A program made the translations under genes and the position numbers. The notes beneath the pieces are model-generated. The model did not search any database, was not told where the DNA came from, and worked only from the letters and a program-made list of their open reading frames with translations. From assembly GCF_902506555.1 (NCBI RefSeq), contig NZ_LR732707.1, positions 1,140,001 to 1,204,000 of the forward strand: 64,000 nucleotides of DNA. The letters are read 5' to 3'. Shown here piece by piece: positions 26,340 to 36,653 of this stretch (position 1 is the stretch's first letter; each line of letters begins with the position of its first letter). The stretch is from Sphingorhabdus sp. 109 (GTDB lineage Bacteria; Pseudomonadota; Alphaproteobacteria; Sphingomonadales; Sphingomonadaceae).

Positions 26340-26783
26340 ATGACGACAAAGCAAGAAAAAGCTCGACGAATGGAAATCAGAAAGAAAACTGGTTCAAGAG
26401 CAATCGTCCCTCCAGCCAAAAATGATTACCGAAGAGGTGGTTATTTGGTTGCACATGCTTGCTTTAGTTGTCGCACGAGTTTCAAAATCGAACCGCGAGA
26501 CGATTTAGCACCCTGCCCGAACTGTAGCTCCCCGCTAGCATTGATGGGTAGATCGTTCAAAGCTCCGAAAAAATCCAACATCATGCAGTGGAGGAAAGTC
26601 GAAAAACTGTGGCTGGCCGGTATCCGTTTTCCAACGAACTCGTACAAACGATTTCCATGGCCAAAAAGATGGCAAGACGTTGATAAACTTTTCGATGAGG
26701 TTCCGAAAACCATACGGTGGTATCACGAAGTTTATCGACCTCGACAACTCAAGCTTGAGCGCAAAAACGAAAAATCTATATGA
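26340..26783 (+). CDS. Zinc-ribbon protein of unknown function
   Basis: 147 aa. Two CxxC pairs (HACFSCRTS, Cys 41/44, and APCPNCSS, Cys 59/62) form a likely zinc ribbon. The first 35 residues are very basic and the C-terminal half is rich in Trp, Lys and Arg (FPWPKRWQDVDKLF, IRWYHEVYRPRQLKLER), which suggests nucleic-acid binding. I do not recognise the family. The gene is visibly poorer in GC and uses AT-ending codons more than its neighbours, and it is flanked by copies of the TGTCCGCTTT motif, so recent acquisition is plausible. It is a lone gene with no clear ribosome binding site. Confidence 0.6.
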   Translation: MTTKQEKARRMEIRKKTGSRAIVPPAKNDYRRGGYLVAHACFSCRTSFKIEPRDDLAPCPNCSSPLALMGRSFKAPKKSNIMQWRKVEKLWLAGIRFPTNSYKRFPWPKRWQDVDKLFDEVPKTIRWYHEVYRPRQLKLERKNEKSI

Positions 26784-26791
26784 TGCAGGCC

Positions 26792-26807
26792 TAATGTCCG
26801 CTTTCGA
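26792..26807 (+). repeat. Direct copy of the TGTCCGCTTTCG motif, right of the zinc-ribbon gene
   Basis: TAATGTCCGCTTTCGA, 9 nt after the zinc-ribbon stop. It pairs with the copy at 26271 and shares GTCCGCTTTCGA with that at 26889. Confidence 0.55.
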
Positions 26808-26888
26808 AACGAAGCCGCCGTTAAAAATCGCAGATGTCAATTTCTGCTCTCCACCCAATCCCGGCCACCCCACGAACCCATGAATGCC

Positions 26889-26900
26889 GTCCGCTTTCGA
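26889..26900 (+). repeat. Third direct copy of the GTCCGCTTTCGA motif
   Basis: GTCCGCTTTCGA is identical over 12 nt to 26796-26807. It lies between the zinc-ribbon gene and the folP-like remnant. Confidence 0.5.
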
Positions 26901-26929
26901 GATATCGCGTACCTAGTCCAAACGGTTGT

Positions 26930-26977
26930 GGTACCCTCGGCATCGCGCATGCCGCGCCAGATCTGAAGCGTCTGACC
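26930..26977 (-). pseudogene. Remnant resembling the 3' end of folP
   Basis: These 48 nt match the folP 3' end at 30152-30199 at 38 of 48 positions, in the same orientation. In the minus frame both encode QIWRGMRDA near the end. Upstream of this core the remnant (VMDRFIEVGGQTL) no longer resembles FolP and looks more like the start of an alpha/beta hydrolase. No complete gene spans it: the local 77-codon frame overlaps the halogenase-like gene in another frame. The likely reading is a diverged duplicate or leftover of folP, at the far side of the halogenase pair. The match is short, so chance or family-level conservation is not fully excluded. Confidence 0.5.
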
Positions 26978-27032
26978 ACCGACCTCGATAAAACGGTCCA
27001 TGACATCCGGCAGGTGGAACGGACAGACCGGA

Positions 27033-28532
27033 TCAAGTGAACGGTTCGAAGCCGGGGCGAGCGGGAACATCTCTGTTCAACGGCAGGGCGGCAAGCGCCC
27101 TGTCGAAGGCACTCGTGAGATTCTTCAACCGGCGGGGCATCGTCGTCATATCCAGCGAACGCGCCATCGGATCGACACGCCTGGGAACGACGCCAAAGCC
27201 GATCATCAGGTCGATCCAGCTCTGCTCGTCGAATATTTCGCCTTCAAAGGCGACGAACCGGCCCCGGCTCCGAAACTGATCAATTTTTCTGGCCAGGCTG
27301 TCCGGCATTGGCTGCGAGGCAAAGCCTGACCATGGTCCATCGCTCCGCCCGTTGAGCGCAAAGGGCAACAGGATGAAATCACGTATCTGCTCCACAACGG
27401 TCAGCTGCCGCCGATTGAATGCCCTGGCCTCGACCGCCATGCCGGTGCGAGTGGGCAGCAGATCCGCAAGAATGACAGCCTGCTGGTGCAACATCGTCAT
27501 GTCGGCAGATAAAAAGGGCCCGAGACAAGCCGAGGCACTGCCCAGTCGCACGAGATTGCCGTTCCAGGGTCGCCCGCAATAGCCGGGATCCAGCCGGCTT
27601 TCCTGACCCTCGCGGCCGACAAGCGCTTGTGCTTCTTCACTGGTCAAAAGACCGGACCAGTAGAGGAGCTGCACGCTGTTGCTTTCGCGCAGCGGCGCGC
27701 TGATAAGCAATCCTCCCTCGATCGCCCGCGCCACAACATGGTTGTCGTCCCCGCACCATGGACCGGCTTTGCTGGCAGATACCAACCGGTCAAAAGGCAG
27801 CCGTCCGGCGATGGAGGTCCAATCCGAATTCAGGATATCATTGGTCAGCCGGCTCAGGTCTCCGGACAGATCGATAAAGAAATCGGCATCCACGACAGCG
27901 CCGTTGTCGAGTGAAATCCGGCGGATGGTTCCACTATCCGTGCACATATTCACGGCCTGTGGCCTGGCCTCGACAATCTTCGCCTGCGTCCGGTCAACAC
28001 GCTGTTTGCACATTGCGGCATATTCGGCCCGGTCAATCTGGACGGTTGGTCTCAACATGTTGAGCGGGGAACGCGGATCGGGGGACTGAAAAGCAAATTT
28101 GCCCGCGGCCAAGGCCCGGGCGGGCAATCGAAAGGGCTGGTAGAGATAGGGCAGTCGCTCTCGCTGGTCGTAAAGCTCCGCCGCCCGCAGCATGATCTGG
28201 TGAATAGCGATATCATCGACCGCCGGCAGGGTCCCCGACCCGGCCAGGAAAAAGCGGCTGTCGCCATGCTGCCAGTCCCTTAACTCGCATCCCAGAGTGA
28301 ATATCGCGCTATTGGTCTTTTGCAGCTCCTCGGCACCGACACCAAGCCTCGCCAGCAGCGGATCATCGAGGCGGATGGTAACGGCCGCCGGTTCGACCGG
28401 GACCGCGTCTTCTACCAGAACCAGCGCGATATTGTCCGGCAATTCATGAGCGAGCAAGGCCGCGACCGGCCAAAGCTCGCAGCTCTTTCCGAAAAGAGCG
28501 ATCCGCCTTACGGGTTGCTTTGCTCCGCTCAT
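27033..28532 (-). CDS. Flavin-dependent halogenase-like protein, degenerate partner
   Basis: 499 aa. It aligns with the neighbouring halogenase along its C-terminal half: PWNGNLVRLGSASACLGPF against LWNRNCIAIGLSGGFLEPL, and VEQIRDFILLPFALNGR against FDRVRDFLMLHYVLNQR. Catalytic features are missing: the FAD loop is ALFGKSCELW, not GGGTAGW; the catalytic Lys position reads FTLGCELRDW; the WxWxIP motif is absent; and EPLEST is replaced by GPFLSAD. It is therefore unlikely to halogenate. Its ATG overlaps the stop of the halogenase gene (ATGA), so a 1:1 partner or regulatory subunit is the best guess. Confidence 0.75.
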   Translation of the reverse strand: MSGAKQPVRRIALFGKSCELWPVAALLAHELPDNIALVLVEDAVPVEPAAVTIRLDDPLLARLGVGAEELQKTNSAIFTLGCELRDWQHGDSRFFLAGSGTLPAVDDIAIHQIMLRAAELYDQRERLPYLYQPFRLPARALAAGKFAFQSPDPRSPLNMLRPTVQIDRAEYAAMCKQRVDRTQAKIVEARPQAVNMCTDSGTIRRISLDNGAVVDADFFIDLSGDLSRLTNDILNSDWTSIAGRLPFDRLVSASKAGPWCGDDNHVVARAIEGGLLISAPLRESNSVQLLYWSGLLTSEEAQALVGREGQESRLDPGYCGRPWNGNLVRLGSASACLGPFLSADMTMLHQQAVILADLLPTRTGMAVEARAFNRRQLTVVEQIRDFILLPFALNGRSDGPWSGFASQPMPDSLARKIDQFRSRGRFVAFEGEIFDEQSWIDLMIGFGVVPRRVDPMARSLDMTTMPRRLKNLTSAFDRALAALPLNRDVPARPGFEPFT

Positions 28533-30064
28533 TGCATGTCCCCATTCGAACCAGCAAATTTAGCCCGATAAGTCTCGATAAAGGCGAGATGTTCGCTCAT
28601 CCGCCCGGCACTATCATCAATCGCGGCTTTGATCCGCTGAAGCGCAGCAGAACGGCGATCAGCAGCCATGGCATCAACCCGCAAATCCCAGGTTTTGGGA
28701 AGGAGATTCTGGCCGATGAAGACGGACAGCCAACTTGCTGGCTGAAACAGACCCTGATCATATTGCGGGACCAGTCCGCGCCGTTCAAACGCTTCGACCT
28801 TCTCGCGCAGGCTGTCAGGCCAGGCCATCTCCCGCATGTCCCGCCAGAACGGCTCCTCGCGCTGGTTGAGTACATAGTGCAACATCAGAAAATCACGCAC
28901 ACGATCAAATTCAAGATCCATCAACCGGTTATATTCGTCGGCATCCGAAGCGGCGCACTGCTTTTCGGGAAAAAATGCGAGCAGGTTCATGATTCCACTC
29001 TGGATCAGGTCGATGCTGGTCGATTCCAGCGGTTCGAGAAAACCGCCGGACAGGCCGATGGCGATGCAGTTACGGTTCCACAATTTCTTGCGCTTGCCGG
29101 TCTTGAAGAACAGTTGTTTCGGTTCTGCAATCGGCTCGCCCTCCAGATTGTCCATCAGCATGTCGACCGCGTCCTGATCACGGATATAGCGGTCGCAATA
29201 GACATGACCGTTGCCGATCCGGTGCTGCAGCGGAATGCGCCACTGCCATCCGGCAGAGCGGGCAGTCGAGCGGGTGAACGGACCGACCGGGTCGCTGATC
29301 GCGCAGGGAACGGCAAAAGCCCGGTTGCAAGGCAGATAGTCGCTCCAGTCGGCAAAGCCGGTTTGCAGTTCCTGTTCGATCAGCAGTCCGCGAAAGCCGG
29401 AACAGTCAATGAACAGGTCGCCCGTTATCTGCTCGCCGGATTCAAGCGTGAGCGAGCGGATGAAACCATTGTCTCCGTCGCATTTTACCGACACGACCTT
29501 GCCCTCGATCCGTCGGGTCCCGCGCGCCTCTGCATATTCGGCGAGAAACACGGCATAGAGGCTGGCATCAAACTGGAAAGCATAGGAATAAGACTGCAAA
29601 AGCGAGTCCGGATTGCCCGGCGGCAGATTGAATTTCAGGCGCCGTGCCGCCGCGATTGGCAGGCTGTAGCGGCCGAATTCTTCCGCCGCGCCTTCCGCTC
29701 GCGCTTTGACCCAGTAATGATGAAAGTCAGCCGGACCGATCGGTTCGCCATGCACGCCAAACGGGTGGATATAGTGATCACCTGTCTTGCCCCAGTCGCG
29801 AAACTCTATGCCAAGCTTGATGGTTGCGCTGGTTCGCCCCATCAATTCCGCTTCCTTGATCCCGAGCATCCGGTTGAAGTCGCGAATTTGCGGTAGCGTT
29901 GCCTCGCCGACACCCACGGTGCCGATTTCCGCCGATTCTATCAGACGGATATTCGTACCGGTCGTTGCGAGCCTGTGGGAAAGCGCAGCTGCCGTCATCC
30001 AGCCCGCCGTACCGCCGCCGACAATGACAATCTCCCGGATGCTTTGTTCGGAGCGGTCTTTCAA
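28529..30064 (-). CDS. Flavin-dependent tryptophan halogenase family protein
   Basis: 511 aa. It uses FADH2, oxygen and halide to halogenate an aromatic ring, classically tryptophan. All family marks are present: FAD-binding REIVIVGGGTAGWMTAAAL, catalytic Lys in TSATIKLGIEFRDWG, the halogenase signature WxWxIP in GWQWRIPLQHR, and the active-site Glu in GFLEPLESTSIDL. A flavin reductase is not encoded nearby, and no biosynthetic gene cluster surrounds it, so the substrate may be a free or peptide-borne Trp or another indole. TTG start with GGGGA upstream. Similar genes in sphingomonads and caulobacters often sit near TonB-dependent receptors; none is visible here. Confidence 0.88.
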   Translation of the reverse strand: MKDRSEQSIREIVIVGGGTAGWMTAAALSHRLATTGTNIRLIESAEIGTVGVGEATLPQIRDFNRMLGIKEAELMGRTSATIKLGIEFRDWGKTGDHYIHPFGVHGEPIGPADFHHYWVKARAEGAAEEFGRYSLPIAAARRLKFNLPPGNPDSLLQSYSYAFQFDASLYAVFLAEYAEARGTRRIEGKVVSVKCDGDNGFIRSLTLESGEQITGDLFIDCSGFRGLLIEQELQTGFADWSDYLPCNRAFAVPCAISDPVGPFTRSTARSAGWQWRIPLQHRIGNGHVYCDRYIRDQDAVDMLMDNLEGEPIAEPKQLFFKTGKRKKLWNRNCIAIGLSGGFLEPLESTSIDLIQSGIMNLLAFFPEKQCAASDADEYNRLMDLEFDRVRDFLMLHYVLNQREEPFWRDMREMAWPDSLREKVEAFERRGLVPQYDQGLFQPASWLSVFIGQNLLPKTWDLRVDAMAADRRSAALQRIKAAIDDSAGRMSEHLAFIETYRAKFAGSNGDMQ

Positions 30065-30139
30065 TGCGTTTCCCCGATGCTTGCTTGATCAAGACAAGGG
30101 ACAGACTGCCCGATTATTGCCCTTTCGCCAAACGGATAA

Positions 30140-31273
30140 TCAGCGCGGTGCGGTAACCCCGGCATCACGCATCCCGCGCCATATCTGCATGGCCTGAACC
30201 GTTTCGGGGACGTCGTGCACCCGGACGATCTGTGCGCCTTGCTGGATGGCGTGGTGGGCAAAAGCGATCGAGCCGCCGAGCCGCTGGTCGACCGGCGCTT
30301 CCCTGGATAGAGCACCGATCATCCGCTTGCGGCTGGCACCGATCAGCAACGGCTGGCCGAGCGCGTGGAACATCGCGATATTGTTCATCAGGGCAAGATT
30401 GTCGGTTAGCGACTTGCCGAAGCCGAGGCCCGGATCGATGATGATCTTGTCGCGCTCGAAGCCTGCCGCGACCACCTCGGCGACCCGCTGCTCCAGCCAG
30501 TCGAGCGTATCGGTGACGATATTGCCATAGCCCTCGCCCTTGTGCGGGTCCTTGCCGCTGGAGGGCGCGTGCATCAAGACCACCGGGAGACCGGACACGC
30601 CGGCCACTTCGAGCGACCTCTTGTCGTGCAGCAAGGCCGAGACGTCGTTGATCAGATGCGCGCCTGCGGCGATCGCTGCCTCCATCACCGCCGCCTTGCG
30701 CGTGTCGACCGAAAGGACAGCACCGCAATGGGCCAGTCGTTCGACGACCGGAACCACGCGCTTGATTTCATCGCCTTCCCAGACCGGATTGGCACCGGGC
30801 CGCGTGCTCTCACCGCCAATGTCGAGGATCGAGGACCCGGCAACCGCCATCGCCAGACCGGCTTCGGCCGCTTTTTCCGGATCATCCTGGTGCATGCCGC
30901 CGTCGGAGAAACTGTCGGGCGTTATATTGAGGATGCCCATGACATGCGGTTGATCAAAGCGGATCGTCCGGTCACCACACTTTAGCGCCGGGTGCTGGCG
31001 GGTAAGATTGGCGAATAATTCCTGCGCGCGCTGCGCCAGCGGCTCCGGAAGCGCATGCGCCCATTCCGGCCATTGCGTGATATTGACCAGACCTCGCCGG
31101 TTTGGACAACCGGCCTCGACTATCAAATATTCGATCTGAGAAAACCAAGTTAAACTATTGTTTAAACGCTGGTTTTTATCGGTATTCCATTGCGGACTAT
31201 CTACCAGTCCAACAGGTTTCAGATAGAGCCTGCTATCCGCTCCACATGCTTCCAGTTCTTCCAGTTGGCTCAT
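30140..31273 (-). CDS. folP: Dihydropteroate synthase
   Basis: 377 aa. It condenses p-aminobenzoate with hydroxymethyl-dihydropterin pyrophosphate in folate synthesis and is the sulfonamide target. The TIM-barrel core starts near residue 100: HVMGILNITPDSFSDGG, then SILDIGGESTRPGA, SVDTRKAAVMEAA, LINDVSAL, IIIDPGLGFGKSLTDN, GASRKRMIG, and the C-terminal RVHDVPETVQAMQIWRG. The ~100-residue N-terminal extension is longer than in E. coli FolP and is unrelated to the barrel; such extensions occur in sphingomonads. Upstream neighbour in the same direction is ccrM. A diverged copy of its 3' end occurs at 26930-26977. Confidence 0.94.
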   Translation of the reverse strand: MSQLEELEACGADSRLYLKPVGLVDSPQWNTDKNQRLNNSLTWFSQIEYLIVEAGCPNRRGLVNITQWPEWAHALPEPLAQRAQELFANLTRQHPALKCGDRTIRFDQPHVMGILNITPDSFSDGGMHQDDPEKAAEAGLAMAVAGSSILDIGGESTRPGANPVWEGDEIKRVVPVVERLAHCGAVLSVDTRKAAVMEAAIAAGAHLINDVSALLHDKRSLEVAGVSGLPVVLMHAPSSGKDPHKGEGYGNIVTDTLDWLEQRVAEVVAAGFERDKIIIDPGLGFGKSLTDNLALMNNIAMFHALGQPLLIGASRKRMIGALSREAPVDQRLGGSIAFAHHAIQQGAQIVRVHDVPETVQAMQIWRGMRDAGVTAPR

Positions 31274-31286
31274 GATGTCACCCCTA

Positions 31287-32636
<1,350 letters not shown>

Positions 32637-32739
32637 GTTGGCGAAAATTCTTCGGAAAAAATCTGGAATTTTTCAAAAATCAAATTTGTTTCACAAAAGC
32701 CGCATTCGGACTATAAACGTAAAAACCAGTAAAGCTCGG

Positions 32740-33801
32740 ATGAGCAACAGCCCAGGGGCCGGTGAACAGATGGCACGCAATTTTCGCGATCAGTATCAAC
32801 ATGAAAATGGCATTTCCCAGGAAAGCGACGAACCCCGTCCGCATCCCGGCGTAATCGTCGGCGGCGCAGCCGGACGCGAGAAACGCAAGGAATATGCGAT
32901 TGTCTTCGGCTCCAAGATTTTCGGCTCGATTGCAGCCATCTGGTATATGTTCACCTATGATACCGGCTGGGTCGAATGGTCGGCTTTCATCGCTGGCTAT
33001 ATCATACTGATGCTCGGCATAGTGCTCGGTTTCCATCGCTATTATTCGCACAAGGCCTTCGAAACCTCGGTGCCGATGCAATATATCCTGGGTGGTATGG
33101 CGCAGATGTCAATCCAGTCGTCGGTCTTGCGCTGGGCCACCGACCACCGCCGACATCATGCTCATACCGATGAAATCGGAGACGTGCACAGCCCCTGGCT
33201 CGATGGCCGCGGCCGCCCGACCAGCAGGCTCAAGGGCATGTTCCATTCCCATTTTGGCTGGTTCATGGACGATTGCGTCACCGACACCAGCATCTATGGC
33301 AAAGGCCTGGCCGACAATGATGTTGTGCTCTGGCTGCACAAGACCCGTTGGTACTGGCTGGTTTTCTCGCTGATTATCTTCCCCGGTATCTGGGGCCTTG
33401 TTTTCGGTGGCTGGGACCATGTAATCAGCACTATCCTGATTGGCGGCTATTTCCGGACATTTGTCGTCCTGCAGATCACGCTCGGCATTTCCAGCTACGC
33501 CCATGTGGTCGGATCACAGCGCCATACCAAGGGTGTGGGCACTGCCAAGAACAGCTTCATATTCTCGCTGCTGACGCTGGGCGAGGGATGGCATAACAAC
33601 CACCACAAGCATCCGCGCGCCAGCTTTCAGGGCATGGCCTGGTGGGAGATCGACATCGCTGGCTATATCCTGCTGCTGCTGGAGAAAATGGGTCTGGTGT
33701 GGAACGTCACCCGCCAACCGAAATATATCAAGAGCGAGAGCGGCGAATGGGTTCTGGCAGAGCGCAAGATCGCGCCAAAACGCGCGGAAGTCGAAGCCTA
33801 G
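32740..33801 (+). CDS. Membrane fatty acid / acyl-CoA desaturase
   Basis: About 353 aa. Three histidine boxes of di-iron desaturases are intact: [12 protein letters not shown] (HxxxxH), [12 protein letters not shown] (HxxHH) and [14 protein letters not shown] (HxxHH). Several membrane helices lie between them, for example [17 protein letters not shown] and [17 protein letters not shown]. The order and motif wording match delta-9 stearoyl-type desaturases, which introduce a double bond to adjust membrane fluidity. Start is uncertain: ATG 32740 or ATG 32770; further upstream codons look non-coding. It is divergent from ccrM, and its stop shares CTAG with rnhB. Confidence 0.9.
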   Translation: MSNSPGAGEQMARNFRDQYQHENGISQESDEPRPHPGVIVGGAAGREKRKEYAIVFGSKIFGSIAAIWYMFTYDTGWVEWSAFIAGYIILMLGIVLGFHRYYSHKAFETSVPMQYILGGMAQMSIQSSVLRWATDHRRHHAHTDEIGDVHSPWLDGRGRPTSRLKGMFHSHFGWFMDDCVTDTSIYGKGLADNDVVLWLHKTRWYWLVFSLIIFPGIWGLVFGGWDHVISTILIGGYFRTFVVLQITLGISSYAHVVGSQRHTKGVGTAKNSFIFSLLTLGEGWHNNHHKHPRASFQGMAWWEIDIAGYILLLLEKMGLVWNVTRQPKYIKSESGEWVLAERKIAPKRAEVEA

Positions 33802-34355
33802 AGCATTTCCATCTGGGCGACCGGCGCGAAGCTTCTGCGGTGTAGTGGCGTCGGTCCATATTGCCTGAGCGCCGCCAGATGCTCGGCCGTGCCATAGCCC
33901 TTGTTCCGTTCCCAGCCATATTGCGGATATTGTTCGGCTGCGGCGATCATCAACCGGTCGCGAAATTCCTTGGCGAGAATGGAGGCGGCCGAAATACAGG
34001 GATGCAGCGCGTCCCCGCCAATCACCGCTTTGGCTGAATAGGTCCATTTCGGCAAGCGGTTGCCATCGACCAGCACATGATCGGGGACGGCATCCAGCCC
34101 TTCCACCGCGCGTGTCATCGCCAGCATCGTTGCCTGCAAGATATTGATCTCGTCAATCTCGGCCTCGCAGCATTGGGCAATCGAGAAACGGGCACAATCG
34201 ATGATCTGCTGCTCGAGCCGCGCCCGTTTTTTTGCCGTCAGTTTCTTGCTGTCATCCAGCTCTGCGATCATGTGATCGTCAGGCAGGATGACGGCGGCTG
34301 CAACCACGGGCCCCGCAAGTGGCCCCCTGCCCACTTCGTCAACGCCCGCGATCAC
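33798..34355 (-). CDS. rnhB: Ribonuclease HII
   Basis: 185 aa. It cuts the RNA strand of RNA/DNA hybrids and single ribonucleotides in DNA. The catalytic motifs are [19 protein letters not shown] (Asp-Glu), [13 protein letters not shown], and the Asp in [11 protein letters not shown]. The end is [10 protein letters not shown]. Start is GTG 34355, overlapping the thiD stop (GTGA), with GAGGAG just before it. It is the last gene of the glmM-thiD run. Confidence 0.93.
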   Translation of the reverse strand: MIAGVDEVGRGPLAGPVVAAAVILPDDHMIAELDDSKKLTAKKRARLEQQIIDCARFSIAQCCEAEIDEINILQATMLAMTRAVEGLDAVPDHVLVDGNRLPKWTYSAKAVIGGDALHPCISAASILAKEFRDRLMIAAAEQYPQYGWERNKGYGTAEHLAALRQYGPTPLHRRSFAPVAQMEML

Positions 34356-35125
34356 CGCTCCTCATCCTGAAAATCGGTGACAAACTGGTGGCCAAGCGGG
34401 CCGCTGCCTTCACCGAGCCCCGGTGCTTCCAAAATCGCGATACGGGTGAATGATATGGCCTGCTCGAACGCTGCGTTCAACGCCAGTCCACGACCGAGAC
34501 CGACCGCGAGCGCACTGGCGAAGGTGCAGCCGGTACCATGGGTTTGGCTGCTATCGATCCGTTTCCCCTCAATCCGTCTGACCAGGCCGCTTGGTGCATG
34601 AAGCTCGTCAATGACCACGGCCCCCTCTCCATGTCCGCCCTTGATCACCAGATGGCAGCCATGGCCCAAAATCTCGTCCTTGCCGCCCAGCGCTTCCAGT
34701 TCCGGCAGATTGGGCGTAACCACTGATGCCACGTCCATCAGCTTGCCAAACGCCGATATTGTCTCTGCGTCCGCCAGGATGCTGCCGCTCGTCGCGATCA
34801 TCACCGGATCGAAGACAATGGCGATGCCCAGCTTCTGCAGATAGTCCGCCACCGCTAGCGCTGCCTCCGCGCTCCCGATCATGCCGATCTTGACCGCATC
34901 GACTCCAATATCGCTGACCACGGATTCCATTTGCTGGATGATCATTTCGGTCGGCAGCTGGTGGACGGCCTGCACGCCGAGCGTGTTCTGCGCGGTAATC
35001 GCAGTGATCGCTGTCATTGCGTGACCGCCCAGCATGGTAATGGTCTTGATATCCGCCTGGATACCGGCCCCACCGCCACTGTCCGAGCCGGCAATCGACA
35101 ATATCCGCGGACAGCGAGTAGTCAC
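34352..35125 (-). CDS. thiD: Hydroxymethylpyrimidine/phosphomethylpyrimidine kinase
   Basis: 257 aa from GTG 35125, which overlaps the stop of the small upstream gene (GTGA); an ATG 12 codons further on the 5' side would run inside that gene. Ribokinase-fold enzyme that phosphorylates HMP and HMP-P in thiamine synthesis. Motifs are [46 protein letters not shown], and the ATP/anion region [14 protein letters not shown]. Coupled to rnhB by a 4-nt overlap. No TPP riboswitch is seen because there is no free upstream space. Confidence 0.93.
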   Translation of the reverse strand: MTTRCPRILSIAGSDSGGGAGIQADIKTITMLGGHAMTAITAITAQNTLGVQAVHQLPTEMIIQQMESVVSDIGVDAVKIGMIGSAEAALAVADYLQKLGIAIVFDPVMIATSGSILADAETISAFGKLMDVASVVTPNLPELEALGGKDEILGHGCHLVIKGGHGEGAVVIDELHAPSGLVRRIEGKRIDSSQTHGTGCTFASALAVGLGRGLALNAAFEQAISFTRIAILEAPGLGEGSGPLGHQFVTDFQDEER

Positions 35126-35313
35126 AGGAACAATGGCCCGACCTGGACGATTAAAAACCATTCAAGAGCGCCGGCGAGCAGGACGATGGGAAGCCAGAAC
35201 CGGCGGAAAAAACCGCGCGCAAAGATATAGACGAGCAGCGTCACGAGAACCGGCAGGATCAGTCCCATCACCACAATGGTTCTGGCATCCATGGCGTCGA
35301 GGAATCCCAGCAT
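35122..35313 (-). CDS. Small inner-membrane protein between glmM and thiD
   Basis: 63 aa from ATG 35313, whose A is the last base of the glmM stop (TGATG). It contains two hydrophobic stretches, IVVMGLILPVLVTLLVYIFA and FWLPIVLLAGALEWFLIVQV, separated by a basic turn (RGFFRRF). Two membrane helices with a cytoplasmic or periplasmic positive loop are likely. I do not recognise a family. Its stop overlaps thiD (GTGA), so its expression is tied to both neighbours. An earlier in-frame ATG inside glmM is less likely. Confidence 0.7.
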   Translation of the reverse strand: MLGFLDAMDARTIVVMGLILPVLVTLLVYIFARGFFRRFWLPIVLLAGALEWFLIVQVGPLFL

Positions 35314-36653
35314 CAGCTCGCAACTTCCTCTACTACCGCGCAAATCCGGTCAACGACAGCATTTACCTGAGCCTCGTCGTCACCTTCGGCCATCACCCGG
35401 ATCAGCGGTTCGGTGCCCGATTTGCGGATCACCAGACGGCCGCTGCCTTCGAGTTCCCTTTCCGCTTCCGCGATCACCGCCTTGACCTTTTCGCTCTCGA
35501 GCGGCTGGCCGTCACTGTAACGCACATTCTTGAGCAATTGCGGGACCGGATCAAAAAGGTGCAGCAATTCGCTCGCCGGTTTGCCGCTATCGACCAGTTC
35601 ACCGAGCACCTGAAGCGCGGCAACGGTGCCGTCTCCGGTGGTTCCGTGATCGAGCAGGATCATATGCCCCGACTGCTCGCCGCCGACATTATAGCCGCCC
35701 TTCTTCATCTCCTCCAGAACATAGCGGTCGCCGACCTTGGCCCGCACGAGATCGAGATTCTGCGCGTTGAGAAATCTTTCCAGCCCGAGATTGGACATCA
35801 CCGTGGCAACGATACCGTCCCCGCGGAGCAGGCCGTTCCGGCTCCAGCTCCAGCCGAGCAGAGCCATCAGCTGGTCGCCGTCGACCACCTGGCCCTTTTC
35901 GTCGACCACGATCAAGCGGTCCGCATCCCCGTCCAGCGCGATACCGATATGCGCGCCGGAAGCAACGACGGTTTCCTGCAAGGTCGCGACATCCGTCGAC
36001 CCGCATTTGTCATTGATGTTCAAACCGTTGGGACTGATCCCGAGAGTCACAACCTCGGCGCCCAGTTCCCAAAGCGCAGAAGGCGCCACCTGATAGGCCG
36101 CGCCATTGGCGCAATCGCAAACGATCTTCAGGCCATCCAGACGGATATGATCGGGCAAGGACATTTTGACGGCGTGAATATAGCGGCCGCGCGCATCTTC
36201 GAACCTTTTGGCGCGGCCGATATCCGCTGCCGGCGCAAGTTTTGCCTCTTCTTCAAGATAGGATTCGATTGTGAATTCATCTTCGTCGGACAGCTTGAAT
36301 CCGTCCGGCCCGAATAATTTTATGCCGTTGTCATAATAGGGATTATGGCTGGCCGAAATCATCACGCCCAGATCGGCCCGCATCGAACGGGTCAACAGCG
36401 CCACTGCCGGCGTTGGCATAGGACCAACCTGGACAACGTCCATTCCGACGCTGGTAAAACCGGCGACCAGCGCATTTTCCATCATATAGCCCGACAACCG
36501 GGTATCCTTGCCGATGACCACACGGTGCCGGTGGTTGCCCCGCTGGAAATGCCGACCGGCGGCCTGCCCCACCTTCATCGCGATTTCGGCTGTCATTGGA
36601 TGTGCATTGGTCAGACCGCGAATGCCGTCGGTACCAAAAAATTTCTTCGCCAT
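35313..36653 (-). CDS. glmM: Phosphoglucosamine mutase
   Basis: 446 aa from ATG 36653. It converts glucosamine-6-phosphate to glucosamine-1-phosphate for peptidoglycan and LPS. The start [18 protein letters not shown], the phosphoserine loop [20 protein letters not shown], the metal-binding DGDADR in [17 protein letters not shown], and the sugar-phosphate loop [12 protein letters not shown] are all present. Length fits the family. It begins the glmM-small membrane protein-thiD-rnhB run and is divergent from the dicarboxylate symporter gene. Confidence 0.95.
   Translation of the reverse strand: MAKKFFGTDGIRGLTNAHPMTAEIAMKVGQAAGRHFQRGNHRHRVVIGKDTRLSGYMMENALVAGFTSVGMDVVQVGPMPTPAVALLTRSMRADLGVMISASHNPYYDNGIKLFGPDGFKLSDEDEFTIESYLEEEAKLAPAADIGRAKRFEDARGRYIHAVKMSLPDHIRLDGLKIVCDCANGAAYQVAPSALWELGAEVVTLGISPNGLNINDKCGSTDVATLQETVVASGAHIGIALDGDADRLIVVDEKGQVVDGDQLMALLGWSWSRNGLLRGDGIVATVMSNLGLERFLNAQNLDLVRAKVGDRYVLEEMKKGGYNVGGEQSGHMILLDHGTTGDGTVAALQVLGELVDSGKPASELLHLFDPVPQLLKNVRYSDGQPLESEKVKAVIAEAERELEGSGRLVIRKSGTEPLIRVMAEGDDEAQVNAVVDRICAVVEEVAS

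Noticed and set aside
26837-27070. 77-codon minus-strand frame containing QIWRGMRDA as an expressed gene
   Set aside because: It begins inside the halogenase-like gene in another frame, has no ribosome binding site and joins unrelated-looking pieces; treated as a folP remnant.
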